Source: Sipunculus nudus (lineage: Eukaryota; Annelida; Sipuncula; Golfingiida; Sipunculidae). Taken from it: DNA of 64,000 nt. The position numbers were made by a program, and so were the translations under genes. The stretch is from positions 17,631,676 to 17,695,675 of the forward strand of contig CM049311.1 in assembly GCA_026874595.1 (NCBI GenBank), written 5' to 3'. Under the pieces are notes generated by a model. It did not search any database. It was not told where the DNA came from and was given only the letters and a program-made list of their open reading frames with translations. This document shows positions 24,046-35,229 of the stretch, piece after piece. Each line of letters begins with the position of its first letter. Position 1 is the stretch's first letter.

Positions 24046-25731
24046 TTGTACAATCAAGATCTGTACCTCAATCAAGGGAGTGGGTTTTCTTATACTGTTA
24101 AAATGAAACAATACTGTGGTACAATCTGGTTGAAATCAATGCAACTCAACATTAATTATATATATTTACATACATGTGTGTGTGAGAGAGAAAGAGACAG
24201 AGAGAGAACGAGAAATAGAGAGAGAGATAATCAGAGAGAGGGTCTTATTTCTTTCTAATACACATGAAAAAAAATTATATCCCATAGTAGTTTACATTAG
24301 GCAAAGATGACAGAAATATATGCAATAAGAAGAAAAACAATAAGTTGCACAATATTTTTATTTTGTTTTTTTGACAGGTGAAACCCTATTTAAGCCTGTC
24401 CTATAACTACAGAATTCCTAAGTCCACTACCAGTGGAATTGTTCCGGAGGTCTGTGATGCCTTCTACAACAGCTTGCACGGACCCTTTCTGAAGGAGAGC
24501 CATATATATACATAAACAATTCCCTGCTTACTAAAGAGCTTTATTGGTCCCAGTCTGTACACGGCAGATATATACTGACTGAGCAGGTCTTTTGCAGTTC
24601 TGTTTGGAAACTGAAGTGCAGCTTTTCATTTATAAAAATACTCATTGATTAAAGAAATGTGGACGTGACAGAACTGAGATTTCTGGCTGGTGGTGTTCTG
24701 TTCAGGTGCAGGTGCGTTGGCACATGGCCGGAACATAATATTATAAACAGTTGTCCTCACAGGGGTTGTTCCGACTGCTTCAGTTTCTTTTTCGGCCAGC
24801 CCTTTATTTGTAACTTCCTCAATGTCATTGCATTCATCTGTTGTGTCTGAAAGGTAACAAAAGATCATCTTAATATATTTATTAAAATTTTATAATATAC
24901 TTCTCATTTTTCGAGTTTCCGACCACAAGGAAAGGATGAGAGGATATTGCAAAACAGTTTCAGCAACTGTGGGACTTTCCCAACTGTATAAGGGCCCTGG
25001 ATGAGAATCATGTTATGATGCAGGCACCGGAGCACAGTGGAAGCCTTACTAAAACTATAAAGGACATTTCAGTGTAGTGCTGTTAGCTCTTGTTGATGCT
25101 AATTACAATTTCATATTTAAAGATGTGGGATGCAAAGGCAGAGTTAGCGATGGTGGAGTATTCCGTGACTCTACACTTAGACACGCTCTTGGTGACGGGA
25201 TTCTGAATGGTCCACCCGGAAAGCTTTACCTGGACACAAATTGAGGTGCCTTTTGTAATAATAGCTGATGATGCCTTTCCTTTAAAGGAGAATATTCTTA
25301 AACCTATGTCCGAGAAAAACGTGGACAACAAAGGTAGAATTTTTAATTACATACTCTCCAGAGTAAGGCGCGTGAGTGAGAATGCTTTAGGCATCTTGTG
25401 CCACAGATTTAAGGTCTTCAGGACAAACATTTTACTGGGTCTTGAAAGGTTTCCAAAATTGTCTTTGCTCCATGTGCTCTGCACAATTTTTTGCGTGCAA
25501 AGAGCGCTACTTATGTGTATTCATTGATACTGAAACTAATGAGCAAGACTTTGTGCCTGGTGAATGGAGATAGGAGAGATAGGATCATGGCCCCCAAAAT
25601 GTGTCCTCCCTCCCAGTCCAGTTGTCAAACCACCCTTCATCAGATGTTAGGGAGATCCATGATAAATATTCTGAGTATTAAACACAAATGGCCAAGTTTC
25701 GTTGGCAGTGGAAGCACATATGTGCTTAAAT
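23620..25731 (+). pseudogene. PIF/Harbinger (HARBI1-type) transposase, frameshifted
   Basis: Pieces in order: an N-terminal WSKSWLNRRGSPVLL segment near 23,675-23,725 and LRLLRNFLMMDE near 23,760-23,790. LAVTLRYLATG follows, ending at a phase-1 donor (23,915, AACAG|GTAGG). After an intron holding (TA)n, the acceptor at 24,377 restores TGET. Then come LSYNYRIPKSTTSGIVPEVC (24,396-24,460), WDFPNCIRALDENHV (24,960-25,020), DVGCKGRVSDGGVFRDSTL (25,120-25,180), IIADDAFPLK (25,255-25,290) and RVRRVSENALGILCHRFKVF (25,360-25,420). It ends with DFVPGEWR and a tail with TAA at about 25,729. The DDE residues survive: D at 25,000-25,002, D at 25,149-25,151, E at 25,378-25,380. Several frameshifts and in-frame stops make it non-functional. 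In the family, this enzyme cuts and pastes the element with help from the MADF/Myb-like partner. Confidence 0.88.
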
Positions 25732-26430
25732 CAATATAATCAGATTTACCATTCATTATTTGGTGTATATCATGTATTTACAAGATTACTGTACTGTACA
25801 CCACTTTTCTTTCCAGCCTTTTCTTTGAGCAGCTCCCTGGTGTAATATGTCCTCAGGTTACTGAACTTTTTCTGCATGTTTTTCACTATAAAAAAAAATG
25901 TTGTTAAATTAATTTGCCATCATGCCATCATTGTTATTCAGAAAATCAATTTAGAGCCGCTGTGTATGTTTGGTACAAATATACAATTAAAGCATACAAA
26001 ACATACCAGAAATAAGTGTTTTATATATACATATTTATATAAATATATATGTAAAAATATATATATATAAAATATATATAAGAGTATGTGTGTCTGTATG
26101 TGTAATACTGTTTCTTTTTATTTAATGTTCTGCTTATTTAAACAAATTATTGTTTATGAAATGGGTCCATGTATGTATTTTGAGGTGAAACAGCTGTGTG
26201 TATTTAAAGTTATGCATGTACACAATATTATAATGAAGAAAATGCATATTTATGAAATAAACTGACTTACCAGACCAATATAGTTCTGCTGCAACTTTCG
26301 TCATAAGCTGCCTTTCTTCTCCCTGTATCTGTTATCCTATGTTTCACAATGCAGGCTTTGGCTCAATCAAGTCTATGAGGTCACAATTTTGTACTTTCTC
26401 CTGCAGGTCTTGTTCTCTCGTCGAAGCCAT
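24626..26430 (-). pseudogene. MADF-like DNA-binding partner gene of the Harbinger element
   Basis: On the minus strand, exon 1 starts at ATG 26,430 (MASTREQDLQEK). It continues LIDLIEPKPAL, then RRKAAYDE and VAAELYWSG in shifted frames, ending at CTG|GTAAGTC (26,271). Exon 2 starts after a TTTTTATAG acceptor at 25,885 and reads VKNMQKKFSNLRTYYTRELL then KEKAGKKSG. Exon 3 starts at 24,846 after TTACCTTTCAG, reads DTTDECNDIEEVTNKGL and stops at 24,626. A helix beginning LIDLI, followed by VKxxxxNLRxxYxREL and KKSG, is the MADF pattern. TGA replaces an expected Trp after PAL and frameshifts follow, so it is decayed. Its exons lie between and opposite transposase exons. Confidence 0.7.
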
Positions 26431-26869
26431 GGTGAGACTGACTGCAAGGAGTGAATATATATATATATACATAGTGGCTGGATGATATTTTGAAATTTTC
26501 CTAATTTGTAAATTCAGGAGTCATCTTTTACATTTAATTCTTTGACAATTTTGCATGCATGTTTTAATTATCCCTATTTCCAGTCTTGATTATGTCATTT
26601 CCCTTCTTCAGACAGCAGACCTGCGTCCAGTTACCCATTTAAATCTCATTAAGGCCTACTGAGCTTGATTGTGAGTCGGGCTAGAATAGAACCCTGCCCT
26701 CCACGACATCTTCAAATGCACATGCCCAGCGTGAGTCTTTGATCTGTTAACATAAGCAGATTTATGTATGAAGCCTGGTGTTGGCTGACCAAAATCTCTA
26801 GTGTGAGCCCGGCTTAACACGTGACCTGTTTGTGTATCATACTCTTTTAAGGGCTCATCTCATCGTTAG

Positions 26870-28400
26870 AAGATAGCTCTCTGCCACTCGCCAATCAAAA
26901 TCACCTGTGTTGATTTGTAAAGGATATTCCAGACGATGTCAAAGTAGAAGTAAACAGTTTGGAACAGGCAAATGAGACTGGTCATAAATACATACTTGAA
27001 CAAATTCCAACCTGCAGATATGATATTGATCAATTTAAAATGGTGTCACAACACATGGACAGTACAAACAGTGTGATGTTTTCGTTACAAGATGCCATCG
27101 TTGTGCAAAAACAGGTTTAGATGAACAGGAGTCCATTGATAAGGCCATAAAACAAACACAATCTGAATTAAAGTAAAAAACTAGAGAGATTATGGAAGAC
27201 CATCTGGCCTTAAAGGGTGAAAGTAAAAGAATGAAAGGACTTTTGAGCTCAGTAGAGAACCTGATACATTAGAGGAACAAATTCCATCTCTGTTTGCTAT
27301 TGTCACTTTCTTGGGGTATGAACTTCAGCGTCATATTAAACAGTTCGCTAACCAAGAACGACCATCTGCACATAATCTGAGCGGTAATGCGTCTGATGAA
27401 TATCTGTCTGTTCGCATACACAGTGAGTTGAGCAGAGAATTCGACAAAACTGAAGGTCAAGATGCCGCTGTTGAGAGACAGAAAGCTGATGGAAATGAAC
27501 CTTCCTGCACTGAAATGTCATCCATAAAAATAGAAGCAAATGGCCTCTGTTCAGACCTTGTATACTGAACTCAATGTTGTCAGTTTTGAGTATCATTGGA
27601 ATTTTCAATTGATTTAGGTTTACATTTAGCGAATAAATTGCAATAAAGGTAATTTGGTTATATTGCCAAGATGAAAGTCCGGGTATATAGGTTGCTACTT
27701 GAAAGTGCCTAGGAAATGCTGTGAAGACCTTCTGTGTTTTTTTTTTTTGTGTGTAGCTCCCACTTTCAAACCATGACTCGAATTTGTACACACAGTGCTT
27801 TGATCAACTCTATAAACTATATTTCCGGTTTTTACTGGACGGCGAAATGATTCTAGCCGGTGATTTTAATTGTGAATTAATGGCTCTTAGTGCTCTGTAA
27901 AGTTCACACATAAAACTCAATTATTGAAAAAAAAAACTATTAACTATAATGTCATTATGTGTTCAGATAATCTATAACACTCTTTGATCCTTAACAAAAT
28001 GGCAAAAATAGGTCCCATATTATGGTCCAAAACAAGCTTGTAAAATCATAGAAGAACCCGGTAATCTTTCAGATCATCTTCCAGTTCTTCTGTGTTCAAA
28101 CCTCACTAGGTGCCTTTTATCCCCACGTCGTCTCCAATGGTATATAACAGGAACAAATTTAAATGCCAGTTGTCGGCTGTTTTATTTTTTTTAAAATATC
28201 ATTACAGATAATGAGGAAAACGTGATCGATTCTAATGGTATGAGCGATTATTTAAGGTCGATTGTAGGTATTTAAAAAAATTACTAAAACTTACGTCCTT
28301 CTTTGCAAATATAGACCCTACATTAAACCAAACGAAAGCTTGTATTCACTCTATAAGAAGATGATAAAGGAGGGAGAACTATGGATCAGGGAAAACAGAC
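26870..28400 (+). pseudogene. Relic of a LINE: coiled-coil-like region plus endonuclease fragment
   Basis: The clear part is an APE-type endonuclease remnant. MILAGDFNC is at about 27,849-27,873, and LSDHLPVLLC is at about 28,064-28,095; GDFN and SDH are signature motifs of LINE endonucleases. Upstream, 26,920-27,568 holds broken frames rich in Glu, Lys, Gln and Ser (for example DIPDDVKVEVNSLEQANETG and the ORF at 27,311-27,568). These look like coding sequence with several stops and might be an ORF1 relic. No reverse transcriptase was found downstream. The family is not determined. Confidence 0.5.
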
Positions 28401-28985
28401 TGAGGGGATGTTTATAACCTTGATATTGGTTTGCTTGCCAATAAACAGTCCACGTGTGCTTGTTGTCAATAACAAGATCGTGGGGCCGGGGTTCAGATTT
28501 TGCGCATGCGTGAAGATCCAAAAAATGGGTGTTAAAACTAATCCATATGTCGGGGTAAGGCGGGTCAGCCTCTCACGCTCTCAAACACGAACACGAATGT
28601 GGAGGATGGAGAGGAATGTGTTTATTTACCTGGAATAAAATAAGAAGTCTTCAGACCAGTCTGCGTGTGGCCAACAGTAGCATTACTCTACACAGCCAAG
28701 ATTTCATTGAATAAGTTCACATGTCATTATATGGGAAATGATGTTTACACGAATCGTTGAAGATATTTTAAACTTAGTTCTTCATATTTCTCAATCTACT
28801 TAAGTCACTTAATATTTATATGATAGTTACTTATTGCACGTCTGTAATATTATACGAATATGTTCTTATAATTATAATTTTCTTGTTATAACTATCCTGT
28901 TATGTTATGCAACATCTTTACATATATATATATACAGTTTACATAAAATGCCCCATAAACATTGCACAAATATCTAATACATTCA
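28401..28985. other. No recognised gene
   Basis: AT-rich, with short (TA)n near 28,922. The ORF at 28,381-28,638 shows no known motif. Confidence 0.45.
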
Positions 28986-29790
28986 TCACATTTCTAACAC
29001 AGGCCTATCCAACACATCCTTATCCGTTATCAGGTGTCTGATAGCGGAGCTAGAATTGATTAAACCTGTAGAAGAAGCATCATGGCCATAGTAAATAACT
29101 ACCAAGTAAATATTACCTACAATCTCTACCGGAACCGTAGCGGGGACACGTTCCTTGTGTGCAACTCCCAGTAGACTGCTGCAGGCGGACTTTATTTTAA
29201 GGTGGCCTGTTCTATTACAACGGTTACATAATAATTGGCCCTCAGAAGTGCTGCCCTGATCAAGAGTAAGGATAAGTAAGTGTGTGCGATTTACCTGGGT
29301 TAGCCTTATACTTCTTATTTGCTTATTCTTGCTCCCGGACCTTCCATTTTTTAGAACTGAGTTTACGGCCTGCTCTGTTTCTGAGTTTATTTGTTGCTGT
29401 ACGGGTTTTTTCCCCTTTCCTGACTGGCTAGGAGGGGAAACAGTGGAGGACGCAGGGATAAAATTATTGCAAGTAAAATCCACCTCCAGCTCCTTGGCAC
29501 AACTAAACAGTTCATCGAAATGCCTTCCTGCTGTTAAAGTCCCCGAAAAGATTCATTGACCTGGGTAGCTTGGATGCAGGCCATACCAAAATCTGGACCG
29601 TAAGCTATGCTCTGACTCAGTAGGAGTAATTAAACCTCTGCCCTTAAGAAAATTTAATTTCTGAAACCTACAACCCAACTAGACGTTTTCACCAGGACCC
29701 TGCTGAGCCCCATAATATTGCTCACGTAGTTTATTAAAGTCAACAACGTACTTCACCAAACATTAAACCAAACTGGTGAATTAAATGGGA
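28986..29790 (-). pseudogene. Gypsy-like Gag and protease remnant
   Basis: Reading the minus strand downward, a broken Gag frame shows KYVVDFNKLREQYYG (near 29,720-29,760), then LRSRFWYGLHPSYPG (near 29,570-29,620) and FDELFSCAKELEVDFT (near 29,480-29,520). The open frame 29,483-28,986 then contains a CCHC-like knuckle (CNRCNRTGH...C, with two extra residues before the last Cys). It also has VEIVGNIYLVVIYYG, which resembles the retropepsin strand before DTG, but with YYG in place of DTG. The order Gag, zinc knuckle, protease fits an LTR retrotransposon. Stops, and loss of the protease Asp, mark it as dead. A TGGCGCAG primer-site-like word lies upstream at 31,393-31,402 (minus). Confidence 0.6.
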
Positions 29791-30864
29791 CACATCTGTT
29801 CCGGGAATAGAACATAATAAAATGTCGGCTGCTGTACCCCGGAGTGACAACTAATAACATCATCAACCTAAGTTTTTTGATAGTTTGGATTGTCTAATAA
29901 ACACTGCACCTGAAAGCTCAAAGATCAGCAAACGAGGGCGCTGGGTAACAGTGTACAATATGGGCAGGAGGGGCTTCTTTCCCAGTTAATCTTCCTTCCA
30001 GTTTCATTTGAAGTTTGGCCAAGTATAACAGTTTTTTTAAAGTGGATATGAGGCAAACAACTCTGTCATATGAGGCTCGCCAGCCTATGTTGCAGATGTC
30101 AGACCGTAGAATTTGAATCGCCCATCTAGGGCCAATAACTTGATAGAACTCAAGGTGCCTCTGGTAGTGGCGACACTAGTAGAGGTAGCTTACACTACAT
30201 ACTTTTTTTTCGAAGGAAAAACAAACTGGAATCCACAGTGCCGACTGTACCAAAGTGCGCCTTGAGTTCACAACTAAGGTGTGACCCTATTAAGGCAAGT
30301 GAATGTTACCTGATACTAAATAACTAATGAGGGTGCCTTATACTATGGACCAGCAGAAGAGAAGATACAAAAAAATCGTAAATTAGTGTGAAACAGATTC
30401 AAATAATATATATCTATATTGCCTGCAGAAATCTTAACTTGGGCAAACTTACCGCACTAGCAGCTGCAGACAGAACCAAGGAAGGGTTAGGCTACTCAAC
30501 TTTACACATATTGATATCATTTTAAATGTAACTCACAATTTAATAAATCTCATCCGCTATCGGGTGAGACTTGGCAGAGAAACAATATCTTCCAGCTGAA
30601 GTAATTGCACCTTTAAACAATGCAAACTTAAAGTAAGATTATCAAAAGTGAGGAATCTTTAAGCAATTATATCTAGAAGTAGTTATACCCTTATGCAATG
30701 AAATCTTGATGCGGTGTAAGCTTAATGCAATGAAACCTTACTTCAGTTAAACATCTTAATAACACACAGATATAAATGCCTGGTGCATATATCACTATTT
30801 ATAATTAAATCTTACTGCAGTCAAAACTCGCAACATCCAAGTCTCAATTAGATCTTAATAATAC

Positions 30865-30929
<65 letters not shown>

Positions 30930-31865
30930 AAGCGCATATACATCACTTTTTATGTCACCCTTTGGAAGGATGAAAAAAATGCCTGTTAGGACATGCGATG
31001 TCCTTACAGGAGTGCCCGTGATTGCTTTCACAAGCACAGAAACTCCACTCCCTTACACTGGTTATGGTTCGGGTCCCTATCCCACAGTCCACGATGATGT
31101 TAGTGCACAACAAGGAACTTGCCCGACACCAGTGCCGAGGCACAACAGGAACAGTCGGCGCCAAAGTATCAAGTCCTAAGGACCGACGAGCACAACCAGA
31201 ATAAGAGCTACGGCTTGGTGATGTGTGATCACAAAGTAATGTCAGTCAGTTCACATACCGACATGACAGTCCTAAGAAGCACGGCGAAGACATATATGGG
31301 CCCATCTTGCGAAACATCTGCCACAGATTGACACTGGACAAGTCACAATTGTGAATCCAGCCAGTTATTCCGACAATCCTTCTCTTCTTCCTGGCTGCGC
31401 CATTTTGTCGCAATAGCTCGGGGTAAGGCGGGAGCAGCTTACGTTACACCGCCATATTGCATCCCTGGGACCGTTTTGACCGTATTGACAGGACCGGGCT
31501 TAAGGGCAGTACCCGAGTCACTGGGTCCATCTCGCGTGAAATAAAAATGGCAAGTAAGGGGACTGTAGTCGAGGGATTAGCAAGGGTAGGGCTGCAAAAA
31601 TATTGCACAGTTGATATTCTTTTTTTTGTTTCTAAGTAAGCATTGAACAATAAATGACATCAAAAATGCACGAGAATGCAGTAGGTCAGACTTATAACTG
31701 AAAAGCACCGAAAAGGTCAAACAATGCTGAAGTTTTCTCATCTATTTCCACTTATTAATGGTCTCAATGTATCATCTGATGCTTGCGGTAGATAGCAACT
31801 GTCTGACTTAGTGCGTAAATAGGCCGCCAGCTGTCAGCAATGCATACACGAAGCATAATTAATAC
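29791..31865. other. Mostly non-coding; possible 5' part of the Gypsy-like relic
   Basis: Contains (TA)n at about 30,869-30,927. On the minus strand, TGGCGCAGCC at 31,393-31,402, just downstream of a CGACA end, resembles a Gypsy-type primer binding site. I could not define an LTR boundary or a target duplication. ORFs at 30,925-31,331 and 31,444-31,650 show no known motif. Confidence 0.4.
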
Positions 31866-31870
31866 ATTAA

Positions 31871-32276
31871 TTATCCGCCAGATGTCAGCAATTATGACAC
31901 CATATCATGTGTGTTGACGTGGTTTTCCATGTTCTCTGAACCTTAGTTTGAAACATATTTATTTCAATTTAATTTTACAAGTAGCACAACGTGCTAATAA
32001 GTACGGTGGCTGATTAAGGACACAGAAAAAATATTTATCTCGAGATCTCGACATAACATTTCACAAAAAATTATTATCCGCCAGATGTCAGCAATTATGA
32101 CACCATATCATGTGTGTTGACGTGGTTTTCCATGTTCTCTGAACCTTAGTTTGAAACATATTTATTTCAATTTAATTTTACAAGTAGCACAACGTGCTAA
32201 TAAGTACGGTGGCTGATTAAGGACACAGAAAAAATATTTATCTCGAGATCTCGACATAACATTTCACAAAAAAATA
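31871..32276 (+). repeat. Perfect 203-bp tandem duplication
   Basis: Unit 1 (31,871-32,073) and unit 2 (32,074-32,276) read the same base for base, apart from the last few bases at the right junction. Each starts TTATCCGCCAGATGTCAGCA and ends TTTCACAAAAAA. An older partial copy (CCGCCAGCTGTCAGCAAT) lies at about 31,826. The second unit runs straight into the left arm of the TCGAGATCTCGA element. Either a very recent duplication or an assembly artefact. Confidence 0.9.
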
Positions 32277-33722
32277 GTTTGCTGCAAAAAAAATTATCCC
32301 AAGATCACGAGATGTTAAGTCGAGATCTCGAGATAAAGTTCACATTGTTACGGACCATTCGATGCTGAATTGACACAAAACAAGGTTAACGGAACAGTTA
32401 CGTTTAGGTTGCTTACTATAGAGCAATTATAAAAACAAAGACAATAAATACTGTGTTTAGTAATACAACATATAATTCAGTTTAAATCAATCAAGATTGT
32501 ATTTCGCCTAGGATAAGGCAATGTGTTGGAAAGTTCAATATCAAAATATGTCAAAGCCTTTCTTGGATGAGAAATCACTCAAATAGGAATGTTTAGGTCT
32601 TCATGCATGCATTGTGGATACCTTATTATTTAAAAAATACAAACTGATATGAGCTTGGTAAAGAAACACAGTTTTTGTACAATTTACGCATCCTTTGTTT
32701 TTATTAAAATGTCGTTTGTTTTATGGTTTATATATTTGACCACCATAAATGAAAATATGATATAAATGATTACTGTGTTTTCGGGTATGTTCGCCGGGGG
32801 GGAGATGTTTCATCCCCTAAAGCAACAGTCTGAATCCACTAAAGCTATAACTGTAGCTTAAATTATTTTTAGTCAACCTCTCATAAATTATTTATATCCA
32901 TAAATTAACGGTTTGAATATTTCAATCATCTCTCATCATGATTTTTTTTCTGAAATATGCTCTATTTTGGTGTTAAAGCAACTATTCACGTGCCTGACTT
33001 ATAGAATGTTTGTGATACGGGCTAACTTTGCATAGGGGGGGGGGGGCTATACATATTAAAGAACTCAAGGTAATCCTTGCTGGGAAAGGTTCTCATAAGG
33101 CCACTTTGACGTATAAGCTTTTTATCTACAGGCTACTTATACACAAGGTATATGTTTGAGCCAGTGTTAACATACAGATTATAACATGCTACTGAGTTAC
33201 TGAAAGATCCTTAGTTTAAGATGTTCGTTAGAGAATGTGAAGCAATACAATATTTGTTATTTACAGAACTATTGACTCTCATGAATTGGAGCCAGGCGTC
33301 TTTGCCGAAAGTGTTTCTATTACGATCGGTGGCCATTTTTGATAACAACCCCCCCCCCCCCCAACTCCGACCATGTAATAAATACGTTGATATTAACAAA
33401 AGGCACAACCTATACCCCGTGGGAATGAAAGGTCCATTAGATGATATTTATTTGACAGACGTCAGATATCGGAGGCGGACCCTTTAACTTTGTTTTGCTT
33501 TACGTCAATTAAGCATCGAATGGTTCATACAACGCCATCGTGAACTTGATTTCAATTTTATTTAACATCTCTAGATCTCGAGATAAATATTTTTTTTCTG
33601 CAGCAAATTTTTTTTTGTGTGTGAAATTTTACGTCGAGATCTCGAGATATTATGTTGAGATCTCGAGATGTTAAATCAAGATTTCGAGATGTTATGTCGA
33701 GATCTCGAGATAAATAAATCCT
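32232..33722. mobile_element. Element with long inverted repeats built on TCGAGATCTCGA
   Basis: The left arm (about 32,232-32,340) holds ATTTATCTCGAGATCTCGAC, then CACAAAAAAATAGTTTGCTG and a second CGAGATCTCGAGATAA. The right arm (about 33,565-33,722) reads as the reverse: AGATCTCGAGATAAATATTT, CTGCAGCAAATTTTTTTTTG, then three more GAGATCTCGAGAT-type palindromes ending GATAAATAAATC. The 1.2-kb interior has poly-G (33,036), poly-C (33,349) and only short ORFs. The structure suits a non-autonomous TIR or foldback transposon. Target duplications were not clear because the left end lies in the 203-bp duplication. Confidence 0.6.
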
Positions 33723-34572
33723 AAATCCTGACTTGTTTATGGACAATGGGTTGACCTTATCGGTTCACCTTATGACCGCCAAATCATAAGGTCGATTCCT
33801 AATATATATGACGTATTTGTCTCAATATGCCTTATTTAAATTGAAATAAATAATAGTTTGGTTCGTGTACATGATATCCTATAGAACTTCTGACAATTTT
33901 CTGGTCAATGGCTACAATTGTATGAACGGTGTTGAAATTATAACTACCTGAGCTCAATAAAAGAACCATTCGGGTTTATTTAACTTAAAATGACTTTAAC
34001 AAAAATAATTAAATTTATGATGGATAACCTAATGCCTGTGGTGTTAAAGTCACTTTTTTTGCCAGTCATAAATGAATATTATTGAGTATTAAAAAACTTG
34101 GTCCAAAACCCTTTGCTGCTGCAGAAAAGGGGGTCGTTGGGACACCCGGACCTCCCCCTTCACGATCCGTTTCTGTAGACGTTTTGTTTATATGTCATCG
34201 AATATGCTAAGATGGGACGAAATCCAGATTTGGTAATCCTTTGTATTTTGCATGACATGGTTCGGTCACATACAGCTACAGGCATGTAGGCCTAACGCAA
34301 ACAAATCTCATTTAAAGGTTATTTTTCATTGCGCCACAGCGACTAAATTGGAGCGTTTTCCTGTAAAGTTTGGTCAGATCTGACAAATGTGCTTCAGACC
34401 ACGTTATCAGCATTTAGCATGAAGAAATGCAACAACAATTACATATTGCCCATGTGTTGACTCGGGTGAGACATAAATTACAACTAGTTCAGCCTGTATT
34501 AAAATATTGGCACTTAAACTGCCGAGTTCATTCTCTTTTTTTGCAGTGTTCTGAAACCCGAAAGCAATCGGC
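33723..34572. other. Upstream region of the intronless ORF
   Basis: No gene was seen. A splice-acceptor-like tract (TTCTCTTTTTTTGCAG) ends at about 34,545, just before the ORF. It could join a non-coding 5' exon to the coding exon. Confidence 0.4.
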
Positions 34573-35229
34573 ATGTTTATAAGTTATGCATCATGTATTA
34601 TATTATTCTTGCATCCACAAAAACACGCGATGGTGAGCGTAACAGTTAAGTTTGATTTATTAAGTAGTTCCCTCATTGTCTGTCTCGTGTTCAACCGCAT
34701 TGTCGACTGCCGGGCCCGGGTGTCGTCAGTCAGCCTTGACGCATGGGCCCGCTCGGCTATTAAGCAATATACACATCCATACGGTTATTCCGCAACGGCA
34801 AAGGCTACGACAGCGACAATGTTGTGTGTACACATCAATCCGGCAAAATTTATATTGGGATGCGAAATCGCAGGTGAAAAAATGCTCATCAGGATGGACG
34901 TTCAGGGCGACAATATCCTTTTAAATAATTATTGCTTTTGCCTTAAATTACCGAGCCAACAAGATGAAGAAGTAAAGGGGTGGACTGGGTGCAATTTATT
35001 AATCAAACACGAAGACAGAAATGAACTTATTGGAATTTATTTAATAAATTTAACAAACATTAGGGGTTATTCAGATTATATTATCGTGTGTCTAGACAAC
35101 AGTTCTCTATCTTACCATCTTTACCCATTAACCGATACATTTACCTTTTCAGGGCACCAAAGTGGCAAAGGATGCCTGATCATGGAAGTAATGACGCCAT
35201 TATATTGGATGGGCGCCGAACGTTTATGA
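34573..35229 (+). CDS. Unknown secreted-type protein, single exon
   Basis: The frame is open for 218 codons from ATG 34,573. The in-frame ATG at 34,630 (199 codons) has a better initiation context (G at -3 and +4). From it the protein begins with a short N-region, then a hydrophobic core LLSSSLIVCLVF and a polar VDC-RA site, a plausible signal peptide. The mature part has about seven cysteines (MLC, LGC, NNYCFC, TGC, IVC, KGC), mixed polarity and beta-prone strands (YLINLTN, YIIVCLD), with no membrane segment. I recognise no domain. Its length in AT-rich DNA and protein-like composition argue against chance. An ATTAAA signal lies near 35,523. A splice acceptor just upstream suggests a spliced 5' UTR. 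It could also be a remnant of a longer gene or a retrocopy. Confidence 0.5.
   Translation: MFISYASCIILFLHPQKHAMVSVTVKFDLLSSSLIVCLVFNRIVDCRARVSSVSLDAWARSAIKQYTHPYGYSATAKATTATMLCVHINPAKFILGCEIAGEKMLIRMDVQGDNILLNNYCFCLKLPSQQDEEVKGWTGCNLLIKHEDRNELIGIYLINLTNIRGYSDYIIVCLDNSSLSYHLYPLTDTFTFSGHQSGKGCLIMEVMTPLYWMGAERL

Larger units (their letters stand above)
23428..26817 (+). mobile_element. PIF/Harbinger DNA transposon, decayed but with both ends
   Basis: Left end AGCCAGGTTCACACTACAGA (23,431-23,450) and right end, read on the minus strand, AGCCGGGCTCACACTAGAGA (ending at 26,814) match at 17 of 20 positions. Both are flanked by TAA (23,428-23,430 and 26,815-26,817), the 3-bp TWA target duplication known for this superfamily. 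The 3,384-bp interior carries a broken transposase on the plus strand and a MADF-like gene on the minus strand, the two-gene set known for PIF/Harbinger. Both genes carry frameshifts and stops, so this copy is non-autonomous now. Confidence 0.88.

Noticed and set aside
25891-26070. Plus-strand ORF in the Harbinger element
   Set aside because: It is AT-rich, overlaps the MADF intron on the other strand and has no motif.
28550-31440. CGGGGTAAGGCGGG shared by 28,553 and 31,417 as possible LTR pair of the Gypsy relic
   Set aside because: The match is about 15 bases and does not extend on either side.
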